A stretch of DNA of 64,000 bases, from positions 62,001-126,000 of the forward strand of contig JAJRWI010000010.1 of the NCBI GenBank assembly GCA_024276825.1. Reading direction: 5' to 3'. The notes below the pieces were generated by a model that was not told where the DNA came from, did not search any database, and saw only the letters and a list, made by a program, of their open reading frames with translations. Shown here piece by piece: positions 26,487 to 34,988 of this stretch. This stretch comes from an archaeon. GTDB taxonomy: Archaea; Asgardarchaeota; Thorarchaeia; Thorarchaeales; Thorarchaeaceae. Positions within the stretch are counted from its first letter, which is position 1. The number at the start of each line of letters is the position of its first letter. A program made the translations under genes and the position numbers.

Positions 26487-27314
26487 TCATAGTCCCCGGG
26501 ACCAGTATCGCTTTCCCTTTGCTCTGCGCTCTTCATCCAATTCCGCAAGGATTCTCACAGCCTCATTGCCGCAATTGATCACATCTTCTTCTCCACGAAC
26601 AGCAAACTCATTTGTCACTCTATTTGCATAAACCGCACAGACAGCACCTGCTCTGAATCCATAGATATTTGCAAGAGTCAGAAGTGTGGCAGCCTCCATC
26701 TCAAAATTGGCCACATTTGCAGCCTGAAGATCTTCAATCAGAGACCTGCTTTCAGTGAATGTATATCCGCCAAACCCTGGACGTGACTGACCCAAGTAGA
26801 ATGAGTCTGTGGATGCTGAGATTCCTAGGTGATAGTTCAGGCCAAGGGCTTCTGCGGCCTCTATGAGAGCAAGGACTATTTCATAGGATGCAGAGGCAGG
26901 GTACTCGGGTCGCACATACTGCTTACTCGTCCCCTCAAGTCGAACAGCAGCAGTAGTAATGATCAGATCTCCAATGTCAATCTCTCTCTTTAGTGTGGCA
27001 CAGGAACCCACTCTAATAAAATCGTGAACCCCAACATTTGCCAACTCTTCAATGGCAATCGCAGTGCCAGGACCGCCAATGCCAGTGGAACATGCAGTAA
27101 TTGGAACTCCCTTGTAGAATCCCGTGTGAGTCACATACTGACGGTGGACCGCCTTTTCCTCAAAACTGTCCCATTTTGCACTGATCTTTCTCACTCTTTG
27201 GGGGTCGCCTGGAAGTAGTGCTATCGTGGCAACATCGTCTTCACCAACCTCAATGTGATACTGTTTTCTATCAGGGGTCACAGGTCTATCTGCATCAACA
27301 ATATCCTTTGGCAT
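26487..27314 (-). CDS. udp: Nucleoside phosphorylase, uridine phosphorylase type
   Basis: 275 residues from ATG 27314 (GAGGTGAG just upstream; GTG 27323 also open). Cleaves nucleosides with phosphate to base and ribose-1-phosphate. Family blocks: LLPGDPQRVRKI, STGIGGPGTAIAIEELA, IRVGSCATL and ANFEMEAATLLTLA with the ribose-binding Glu-Met-Glu. Uridine versus purine preference is inferred only. Diverges from the FBP gene. Confidence 0.92.
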   Translation of the reverse strand: MPKDIVDADRPVTPDRKQYHIEVGEDDVATIALLPGDPQRVRKISAKWDSFEEKAVHRQYVTHTGFYKGVPITACSTGIGGPGTAIAIEELANVGVHDFIRVGSCATLKREIDIGDLIITTAAVRLEGTSKQYVRPEYPASASYEIVLALIEAAEALGLNYHLGISASTDSFYLGQSRPGFGGYTFTESRSLIEDLQAANVANFEMEAATLLTLANIYGFRAGAVCAVYANRVTNEFAVRGEEDVINCGNEAVRILAELDEERRAKGKRYWSRGL

Positions 27315-27507
27315 TCTTCTCACCTCTGAGTTAGAATACTTGCAGCTATTTAATTTTGAAGTATCAAAACTATTATATGACTGTAAAATAGTGGGTGAAT
27401 GGAATTCGTGGGATTTCCGAAAGGTCTATTACGGGACTGATTCGGGAAGGCGCCATAGAGAGAGCGTGTTCACGCTCGGGTCAAATACCAAATGGAGCGA
27501 ACTGGGA

Positions 27508-28656
27508 ATGGTAGAAACAACTATCAGCGTTATAAAAGCGGACATTGGTTCTCTTGCTGGTCATGTTATTGTTCCTGATTTTATTTTGGAACTTGCAAGA
27601 AAGTCCCTAAAGGATGCTGTAGAGAGGAAGATAATCAATGACTTCCATGTGACTCACGCAGGTGATGATCTCGAACTGATTATGACACATCACAAGGGTG
27701 AGAATAATGAAGAGGTTCACAAACTGGCATGGGATACATTCTTAGCATGCACAAAGATGGCTCGTGAAAAGAAAATTTATGCTGCAGGGCAAGACATTCT
27801 TTCTGACACATTCAGTGGTAATGTAAAGGGTATGGGCCCAGGATCTGCTGAGATGTCATTTGAGGAACGAAAGTCGGAGCCAATTGCAGTCTTCATGGCA
27901 GACAAGACTGAGCCAGGAGCATTCAATCTGCCCCTCTTCAGAATATATGCAGATCCATTCAACACCGCAGGTCTAGTCATCGATCCCAACCTGCATAATG
28001 GATTCAGGTTTATCATTCAAGACATTAAGAAGGATGTTCCATCTTTCATCGAGTTCAAATGTCCAGAAGAGATGTATGACTTGCTCGCACTCATCGGAAG
28101 CACAGGACGTTATACCATCAAGAAGGTCTATCGCTCTGATGGGATGGTTACGGCGGCTGTCAGTACAGACAAACTTCACAACATTGCTGGCAAGTATATT
28201 GGCAAGGATGACCCAGTCGCCATTATTAGAGCGCATTCTGGACTGCCTGCCATGGGTGAGGTGCTAGAAGGCTTCACAATACCTCATCTTGTTTCAGGCT
28301 GGATGCGTGGGTCTCATGCAGGACCACTAATGCCAGTTGGTGTAAAGGACTCCAGATGTACACGCTTTGATGGTCCGCCTCGTGTAATTGGTCTGGGATT
28401 CCAAGTATCTAACGGGATGCTTGTTGGTCCAGTCGATCTGTTTGAAGATGTTGCGTTCGACATCACTCGACAAAAGGCCATGGAGATCGCACATTATCTG
28501 AGACAGCATGGACCATTCCAACATCACAGATTAGGCGAACAAGACATGGAATACACCACACTACCAGCTGTTTTGAAAAAGTATGAGGGTAGATTCTCCA
28601 ACGAGGAGATTATCCCAAAGGCTGAGATTAAAGAAACAGGGGATCCTGCCGAGTGA
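27508..28656 (+). CDS. fbp: Fructose-1,6-bisphosphate aldolase/phosphatase
   Basis: 382 residues from ATG 27508. Bifunctional gluconeogenic enzyme of archaea: condenses triose phosphates and dephosphorylates FBP. The N-terminus VETTISVIKADIGSLAGH holds the metal-binding Asp and His; HVTHAGDDLELIMTHHKG, DPFNTAGLVIDPNLHNGF and RFDGPPRVIGLGFQV also match the family. The frame is open 56 codons upstream but the conserved start is here. The TGA stop sits inside a strong terminator stem. TIM is elsewhere in the window, same pathway. Confidence 0.96.
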   Translation: MVETTISVIKADIGSLAGHVIVPDFILELARKSLKDAVERKIINDFHVTHAGDDLELIMTHHKGENNEEVHKLAWDTFLACTKMAREKKIYAAGQDILSDTFSGNVKGMGPGSAEMSFEERKSEPIAVFMADKTEPGAFNLPLFRIYADPFNTAGLVIDPNLHNGFRFIIQDIKKDVPSFIEFKCPEEMYDLLALIGSTGRYTIKKVYRSDGMVTAAVSTDKLHNIAGKYIGKDDPVAIIRAHSGLPAMGEVLEGFTIPHLVSGWMRGSHAGPLMPVGVKDSRCTRFDGPPRVIGLGFQVSNGMLVGPVDLFEDVAFDITRQKAMEIAHYLRQHGPFQHHRLGEQDMEYTTLPAVLKKYEGRFSNEEIIPKAEIKETGDPAE

Positions 28657-28688
28657 GGTGGTGAGCACCACCTCACCACATCTTTTTT
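28653..28688 (+). terminator. Hairpin terminator of fbp, containing its stop codon
   Basis: Perfect 10-bp stem GTGAGGTGGT / ACCACCTCAC (28653-28662 and 28667-28676) with loop GAGC, followed by CACATC and T6 at 28683-28688. The fbp TGA (28654-28656) lies in the left arm. The T run is only on the plus strand, so it ends fbp rather than the facing PCNA gene. Confidence 0.85.
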
Positions 28689-28695
28689 GGTGGAA

Positions 28696-29523
28696 TCATT
28701 GGGTTCTGGGCACTCTAGGTGCAAGAGTAAAGTTGATCTTTCGACCATCTAAACCGTTCGAAGATATCGTGAGTGGCTTGTTGTTTGCCATGGATATTGT
28801 AATGCGATCATCAGGAATGAAAAGGGAAAGCCCCTTTAACAAATAGTCAATGTCATAATGTGAAACGATTAGTGATTCATTGATCTCCACATTCCAAATT
28901 CTATTTGAGTTCTGTAGTGTTTCATTAGAGAGAGTACCATCTTCAGTGTATATCTCAATGGATACATATGACAATTGAGATTCTTCACCATCATGAATGG
29001 TCAGTTTTGCCCCATTTGTCCGATTCTTGAATGGAAGTAGAATGTCATACAGTGTTCTCATTATGAGTGTGAAGGAACCAAGAACATCAAACTTTGGGGT
29101 CCGTTGAAACTGAGATATAGGAAGAACTTTGATCTTGTTTGAAATGCTTGATCGACCAACAGCCTTGATTCTTAAGGTGTCTGAGTTTTGAGAGGAGAAG
29201 TCAATTATAACGGCAGTTGATGCTTGTTGGATGCTGTTCATGAATTCACGGGGATTTATTGATAGCTGAATTGCAGAGTCTTCAGATTGAAATTCAAAAC
29301 CTCTAAAGAATTTTGGACTGAATGTACAATCAACAAAGGCTGTGTTTCTGCAATCTGGTTGTCTGATGCAAAGGCCATTGGAGTCAACAGTGATTATCAA
29401 TTCATCAAGCAGGGAGATGCAGCCATGAAAGAGTTTCTTGAATCGTCTCACACTTGTCGGAGTTATCACTCTCAATGTGAATGATTCATTGCTCTTGGTT
29501 TGTAAATCGGTAATCTCACTCAT
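28696..29523 (-). CDS. pcna: Divergent PCNA-like sliding clamp
   Basis: 275 residues, longer than usual (~245). The C-terminal domain is PCNA-like: SHYDIDYLLKGLSLFIPDDRITISMANNKPLTI then INFTLAPRV, matching the closing strands of the clamp. The N-terminal part (ITPTSVRRFKKLFHGCISLLDELIITVDSNGL) matches domain 1. Overall divergence and a ~15-residue N-terminal extension suggest a secondary paralogue rather than the main clamp. Faces fbp across the terminator. Confidence 0.82.
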   Translation of the reverse strand: MSEITDLQTKSNESFTLRVITPTSVRRFKKLFHGCISLLDELIITVDSNGLCIRQPDCRNTAFVDCTFSPKFFRGFEFQSEDSAIQLSINPREFMNSIQQASTAVIIDFSSQNSDTLRIKAVGRSSISNKIKVLPISQFQRTPKFDVLGSFTLIMRTLYDILLPFKNRTNGAKLTIHDGEESQLSYVSIEIYTEDGTLSNETLQNSNRIWNVEINESLIVSHYDIDYLLKGLSLFIPDDRITISMANNKPLTISSNGLDGRKINFTLAPRVPRTQ

Positions 29524-29563
29524 GGAAGTTATTCTTACTGATGCAATTTAAACTCAGCAAAGA

Positions 29564-30856
29564 CTACTGGGTAGTACTCGCCAATGAAATATGCTGATCA
29601 ATTACTCCAGAGGACAATGATTCTTTGAATATGCTCTTGATTATGATGACATTAATGGCTAATGTAATTAATTCAAGAAAACCTGCCACAAGAAATGCGG
29701 TTACAAAATCAGCAAATGTCATAAGAATCCCAAATACAATGGGTCCAATAACAATCCCCAGATTCCCCATGAAGTTGAAAAAGCTCATGCCCATGGCTGA
29801 CTCCTCCCGTCCAACTGTGTCACCAACAAGTGCAATTGAGGGAGGCGCAGTGACGCCAGAGAAGACTCCCAGTAAGATGAGCATTGATAGGAATATGGGA
29901 AATCCAAAGGATCCGAAGTATCCTAACAGTAAGAGGATGATTCCATAACCTAGACTACCAATAACAAGAGGTCTGTAGCGACCATACTTGTCGGATAGTT
30001 TTCCCATCGGGTATTGTAATATTATAAATGGCATTGCAAAGAGTCCAAGTGCCATTCCTCGCAATGATTCAGACAGTCCAAGAACCGTAGACAGAAACAA
30101 TGGCAGAGCAACCAGGATGAAACCAATATGTAATCTGTCTATGAAATTGAATAGGCCAGGAACAAACAACTTTGGATGTCTTTTGGCTATCGTCAGGCTC
30201 TGCCTTAATGTTGGGCGAGCCTTTTTCAAAGATGGTTCTTTCAACCAAGCAATGGCTGTCAAGAAGACAACAACATTCAATGCTGCTGCATAGTAGTACG
30301 GCATAAACACACCATAGGAAGATATTACACCTCCAAATGCGGGACCCAATCCCATTGCAAGAGCTAGGAACGCTCCGAATATCCCCATGTTTCTACCACG
30401 ATTGTGAGATCCAGAGTAGTCTATTGCCAGAGTCATGAGCGTTTGCCACACCATGACAGTAAATGCACCTTGAATGAATCTGAATGCTAATAATAGTGGA
30501 TATGACTGGGCAGTGGTCATGAGCCAATAAAAAATGACAGACCCGAATGACCCTGTATATACAAAGCTCCGACGTACACCCAGCTTGTCCGAGAAAGCAC
30601 CCACCATAAGGCCAACTAATAAATAAGACAGATATAATACCCCATCAAACAGAGAGTATTCGAACTCAGTAATGTCAGCAAACCTATTAAGAATGAATTC
30701 GGGCTGGTTCACATGGAGTAGAGCAGCAGCAGTTATGGAGAAAAGTGTGAGAACACCTACTACAATAATTGATCGAGTTTTTTCGACCCCTGTTTGCTCA
30801 GAAATTGGCACTTCATTCATAGGCATCAACTTGGTCATATTCTTTAGTATCGACAT
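29564..30856 (-). CDS. Major facilitator superfamily transporter
   Basis: 430 residues, about twelve membrane segments. The MFS loop motif is visible between segments 2 and 3 (GAFSDKLGVRRSFVYTGS) and its pseudo-repeat between 8 and 9 (GKLSDKYGRYRPLVIGSLGYG). It resembles drug/sugar efflux members; substrate unknown. The start is possibly ATG 30841 or thereabouts (MTKLMPMNEVP). Upstream of the divergent PCNA on the same strand with ~40 bases between. Confidence 0.9.
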   Translation of the reverse strand: MSILKNMTKLMPMNEVPISEQTGVEKTRSIIVVGVLTLFSITAAALLHVNQPEFILNRFADITEFEYSLFDGVLYLSYLLVGLMVGAFSDKLGVRRSFVYTGSFGSVIFYWLMTTAQSYPLLLAFRFIQGAFTVMVWQTLMTLAIDYSGSHNRGRNMGIFGAFLALAMGLGPAFGGVISSYGVFMPYYYAAALNVVVFLTAIAWLKEPSLKKARPTLRQSLTIAKRHPKLFVPGLFNFIDRLHIGFILVALPLFLSTVLGLSESLRGMALGLFAMPFIILQYPMGKLSDKYGRYRPLVIGSLGYGIILLLLGYFGSFGFPIFLSMLILLGVFSGVTAPPSIALVGDTVGREESAMGMSFFNFMGNLGIVIGPIVFGILMTFADFVTAFLVAGFLELITLAINVIIIKSIFKESLSSGVIDQHISLASTTQ

Positions 30857-30990
30857 TGCTATTCATGATCACAGGTAATTTAAATATAGTTAAGCATGCC
30901 AAGGTGTTTGATACATGGTTAGGGGAATGATTTCAGAAACAGATGGATTTGAGCTCATTAATGAAAAGTGCATGCATAAATGCTTCATCA

Positions 30991-31293
30991 TCATGCGGTG
31001 CGTTTGATTATGTGATATCCAAACTGCGTCTTGACAGGTGTTGTGGTCATTGCACCTACTGATAGTTTGAATGCCGCCTGCTCAAACTCAGGAACCATTG
31101 CTCCCCTCCCGAAGAAGCCGAGGTCTCCACCTTTCTTTTTCGAGGGACATTGGCTGAACTGGCGGGCCATCTGTGCAAAGTCAGCGCCATCGGATATCTT
31201 TTGAATGATCTCTAATGCTTGACTGTGCTTTTCCACGAGAATATGGCTCACACGGATTTTTCCACCCTTTCCTTTTTTCTTGCCTTTTGCCAT
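30991..31293 (-). CDS. Parvulin-type peptidyl-prolyl isomerase, Par14-like
   Basis: 100 residues from ATG 31293 (GGTGA upstream). Speeds proline cis-trans isomerisation. Parvulin blocks: [47 protein letters not shown] and [14 protein letters not shown]. The N-terminus [10 protein letters not shown] is a Lys/Gly-rich tail like that of eukaryotic Par14, which binds RNA/DNA, although archaeal single-domain parvulins are also known. Cytoplasmic. Confidence 0.9.
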   Translation of the reverse strand: MAKGKKKGKGGKIRVSHILVEKHSQALEIIQKISDGADFAQMARQFSQCPSKKKGGDLGFFGRGAMVPEFEQAAFKLSVGAMTTTPVKTQFGYHIIKRTA

Positions 31294-31442
31294 TCGATTC
31301 ACCAATAGTCAGGATTGAGTGTGATTGATTATCAACTGCCTATAACTCATTCCATATCAGCTTCCAGTGTATAATACCCCAATGTGCATCTGGAAAAGAC
31401 ACCATTTCATTAGTGATTCTGGCAAATGAATTGATGGTTATA

Positions 31443-31667
31443 ATGAAAGTAGTAACAATCTGCCTCCCAGAGTCCTATCTTGAGGGTCTTGACAAGCTCA
31501 TAGACCAGAGTAAGTATCCTAACAGATCAGAGATCATTCGGATTGCAATACGTGATTTATTGGTCGATGAGTTGTGGGGTGAGAGAAGAAAGACTGATGG
31601 CGTGCCACTAATTGCACGAGTGAAAGACATCAGAGTTCCACAGCAAATGAATGGTGAGGTTTCCTGA
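31443..31667 (+). CDS. Ribbon-helix-helix (CopG-like) DNA-binding protein
   Basis: 74 residues from ATG 31443. Core is KVVTICLPESYLEGLDKLIDQSKYPNRSEIIRIAIRDLL: a beta strand and two helices with the NRSE turn typical of CopG/NikR N-termini. No ligand domain. ATG 31434 and upstream starts remain possible. Likely a dimeric repressor; target unknown. Confidence 0.8.
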   Translation: MKVVTICLPESYLEGLDKLIDQSKYPNRSEIIRIAIRDLLVDELWGERRKTDGVPLIARVKDIRVPQQMNGEVS

Positions 31668-31809
31668 AATATCTCCGAATTATCTTTTTAATGAATTAGC
31701 ACAATACATAGTGCGTAAGAATCCCCAGTCTGCATGAGTACAATGCATCAAGTACATAAGTTAATGACGGGGAATACATATAGCTGAACAGATAGGAGAT
31801 TGAAACCAA

Positions 31810-32394
31810 ATGGTGATTAGAAGAATATTCGGTCGCAAGAAGAAAGACGAGGATGAAACTGAAGAGGTTGAAACTGAAACTGAAGCCGTTGAGATTGAAG
31901 AGGAGCCTGAGGCTGAAGTTGAGGCGGAGGCGGCAGTCGAAGAACCTGAGCAGGTTGAAGAAGAGGTTGTGGAAGAACCTGTGCCAGAACCTACCGGATA
32001 CATCCCATATCATGACTCGATCATTGACAGGTTGAAATACATGTTCAGCGCAGACATGGCTGTTGGTGTTCAGGGACCAGATGAATTCAGGCTGGAGTTT
32101 ATGGCTATGGGAGAGAGATTTCATGTCGCAAAGCCAGCAAACGGGGATGTTGAAGTAAAATTGGGGACCGTATCAGATGAGGATGTGTTCATCAGAATTG
32201 GTGACGATGCAGTGCGCGAGTTACTTTCTGCATCAACATTCTCAGAGTTCTCTAATATCTATTTGAGGTATTACAAGAACCCGGAAGCAGGCAAGTTTGT
32301 GAAGATCGAACTCAGAAAGGATGTTAGCAACCTTAATAGGAGAGGTTATGCCAGAGTACCCTTGCTGAAGCTGCTCATTGGTACAGCTCGGTAG
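31810..32394 (+). CDS. Acidic-tailed SCP2-like domain protein, unknown
   Basis: 194 residues. N-terminal basic patch RRIFGRKKK, then ~50 residues nearly all Glu with Val/Ala/Pro (DETEEVETETEAVEIEEE...), an unusually acidic low-complexity linker. The rest (about 65-194) has the strand/helix order of an SCP2-type lipid-binding domain (EFRLEFMAMGERF, DVFIRIGDDAVRELLS, PEAGKFVKIELRKDV), an inference by pattern. Directly upstream of TIM, 12 bases before its start, probably one transcript. Confidence 0.6.
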   Translation: MVIRRIFGRKKKDEDETEEVETETEAVEIEEEPEAEVEAEAAVEEPEQVEEEVVEEPVPEPTGYIPYHDSIIDRLKYMFSADMAVGVQGPDEFRLEFMAMGERFHVAKPANGDVEVKLGTVSDEDVFIRIGDDAVRELLSASTFSEFSNIYLRYYKNPEAGKFVKIELRKDVSNLNRRGYARVPLLKLLIGTAR

Positions 32395-33090
<696 letters not shown>

Positions 33091-33100
33091 TTGTCAAACG

Positions 33101-33132
33101 CACGAGTGACTGATTTCCTGTAGTCACTCGTG
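33101..33132 (+). terminator. Perfect 11-bp hairpin after tpiA
   Basis: CACGAGTGACT and AGTCACTCGTG form an 11-bp stem with a 10-base loop, 11 bases after the tpiA stop. A short T-rich tract (TCTATTTTGTAG) follows. Most simply a terminator, but the long loop would also suit RNA processing or protein binding. It sits before DUF89. Confidence 0.6.
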
Positions 33133-33201
33133 GACTCTATTTTGTAGTCATTCCGCTACCTTTTTTCATGACAGATTGACAAGACTCTAGAGGACAGAAC
33201 A

Positions 33202-34080
33202 TTGAAAGTGACCCTTCATTGTGCACATTGCTTACTTGAACGTGCCATCAATCAGGTGAAACTTGCAACCGATGATCAAGAGCTGCAGATGACAGTGATT
33301 TCTGCAATGCTGGATTTTCTTTCTAAGAATTTCAATGAGGACTCTGTCCCCAGCTATATAGGCACTGACAGGGACCTTCTAGTTCAGAGAATGACTGGAA
33401 AGGACCCCTATGCTGAACTGAAAAAGATGTCTAATAGGATGGCATTGAAAATATTGCCCGAATTGGAAAGACTGGTGGATGAGTTTGATGAGAAGGACAG
33501 CAGGTTTAGAAGGGCAACCCTTGTTGCAGCTGCTGCAAATGCCATCGAGTTTGATGTGTCTGGAAGAGAGTTTGACCTTGATGAACTGAGGACCATTATC
33601 AAGAATGTGGAGTCGGACTTGGCAGTGGATCAGATTGCTGAATTTAGAGAGCTTTGCAAAAAGTCTGATCAGGTGCTCTATCTCATGGATAACGCTGGAG
33701 AGATTGTCCTAGATATGATATTAATACGCGAGATTAAGAGACTTGGCCCCATGGTAATTGCTGTTGTTCGTGGGGGACCTGTATTGAACGATGCAACAAT
33801 GAGGGATGCCATTGATGTAGGACTTGACAAATGTGCAGATGAAGTGATAGACACTGGAGCCCCGCTGATTGGAGTTCATCCCGAGAGGGTTTCCAAAGAG
33901 TTCTTGCAGGTGTTTGAGGATGCAAAAATGATTGTTGCAAAGGGCATGGGTAATTATGAGTCATTAACAGAATTAGAGCCAAAATGCCCAATTGTGCATA
34001 TTCTTCGGACAAAATGCGAACCAGTTGCACAGCATGTAGGGGTTGAACGCAATAAGAATGTGATACTCATTAGAAAATAG
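33202..34080 (+). CDS. DUF89/damage-control phosphatase family protein
   Basis: 292 residues, TTG start with GAGGA upstream. DUF89 proteins dephosphorylate damaged phosphometabolites. Motifs: CAHCLLERA at the N-terminus (the archaeal subfamily cysteines), LYLMDNAGEIVLDMILIREI with the metal-binding Asp-Asn, RGGPVLNDATMRDA and IVAKGMGNYESLTE. Substrate of the archaeal branch is unknown. Starts after the tpiA hairpin. Confidence 0.9.
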   Translation: MKVTLHCAHCLLERAINQVKLATDDQELQMTVISAMLDFLSKNFNEDSVPSYIGTDRDLLVQRMTGKDPYAELKKMSNRMALKILPELERLVDEFDEKDSRFRRATLVAAAANAIEFDVSGREFDLDELRTIIKNVESDLAVDQIAEFRELCKKSDQVLYLMDNAGEIVLDMILIREIKRLGPMVIAVVRGGPVLNDATMRDAIDVGLDKCADEVIDTGAPLIGVHPERVSKEFLQVFEDAKMIVAKGMGNYESLTELEPKCPIVHILRTKCEPVAQHVGVERNKNVILIRK

Positions 34081-34092
34081 CAGGCTTCAAAA

Positions 34093-34917
34093 TCACATCT
34101 TCCGTTGATATGTAAGTGATTTGTAATAATTGGTACTCTCTACAAAATCAATCTTGAGGTCTGGAAACTCAAGTGACAGATGATGTCGCAGAAGCCTCAT
34201 TCCTGGGTCGACAGTGACAAATGCACCGAGTTCAAGAGTGTTAAGCCCCTCCTCATGTGCCATCAGTCTGATTGCTGGTGCCAGTTCGCCAGTGACTATT
34301 GTTTCGATACTCTGTCTTTTTGCTGAGATGATCTCATACATGTCAATCTGTGAGCCGGGTATAACAAGAATGAGCGAAACATCTTGATCGAAGTCGCCAT
34401 TGAATAGAATTGACTCAAGGTTCATCTTATCAGCAATATAGCTGGCTAGTCGTGAGTGATTCATGTCGGACTTGGGCTTGCAGACCCTTCCAGCAGGGAC
34501 AATCTCATTGAAATCGCCAGGGACCATGAAATCGAACTGGGGTTCAAGTTGAAGTAGATTAACAAGAGCATCAGCTAGACCATCCTTTGCACCTATGTAT
34601 GCACTTCCAAGCACATAGCTTGAGATATAGTTCTTTGTAAGAAGTCTGACGCGTATCAGGTCAAGCCCAGTGATTCTATCAATGGCATAGGGAAATAAAG
34701 GCCAGTGGGTGATAAGGAGGTTTGTTCTTTCTTGAGTTGCTTTGGTGACTATTCTGCCAGAAGGATAAGTAGAAATAAGGACCCTGTTAATAGTGGTCTT
34801 GCCCATCTCACCGATACCCTGTGGGCCAATCTCAACTCTGCTCTCATGACCACCGAATGCCATATCACGTGGTGCAATGGTTTCAAGATACTTCACTATC
34901 TTTTCAAGAGTTGGCAT
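34093..34917 (-). CDS. Nif3-like dinuclear metal protein
   Basis: 274 residues from ATG 34917 (GGTGAG upstream; an ORF start at 34965 is rejected). Conserved blocks: NLLITHWPLF (metal His), LLQLEPQFDF, ETIVTGELAPAIRLMAHEEGLNTLELGAFVTVDPGMRLL near the C-terminus with the second metal-site Glu/His. Function in the family is debated; GTP cyclohydrolase activity is claimed for some. Converges on DUF89. Confidence 0.82.
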   Translation of the reverse strand: MPTLEKIVKYLETIAPRDMAFGGHESRVEIGPQGIGEMGKTTINRVLISTYPSGRIVTKATQERTNLLITHWPLFPYAIDRITGLDLIRVRLLTKNYISSYVLGSAYIGAKDGLADALVNLLQLEPQFDFMVPGDFNEIVPAGRVCKPKSDMNHSRLASYIADKMNLESILFNGDFDQDVSLILVIPGSQIDMYEIISAKRQSIETIVTGELAPAIRLMAHEEGLNTLELGAFVTVDPGMRLLRHHLSLEFPDLKIDFVESTNYYKSLTYQRKM

Positions 34918-34988
34918 AATCTCACCTGAGTAGAACGGAATGTTCGACTCAAATATACGGAACATTCCAGTTCATCAGTGTTTCGCAA

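Noticed and set aside
27340..27507. N-terminal extension of the FBP aldolase/phosphatase ORF
   Set aside because: The conserved protein begins at ATG 27508; the extra 56 codons have no family match and cover the promoter region.
31862..31985. Short tandem DNA repeat in the Glu-rich gene
   Set aside because: The GAAGCTGAGG-type similarity comes from repeated Glu/Val/Ala codons, not an exact DNA repeat.
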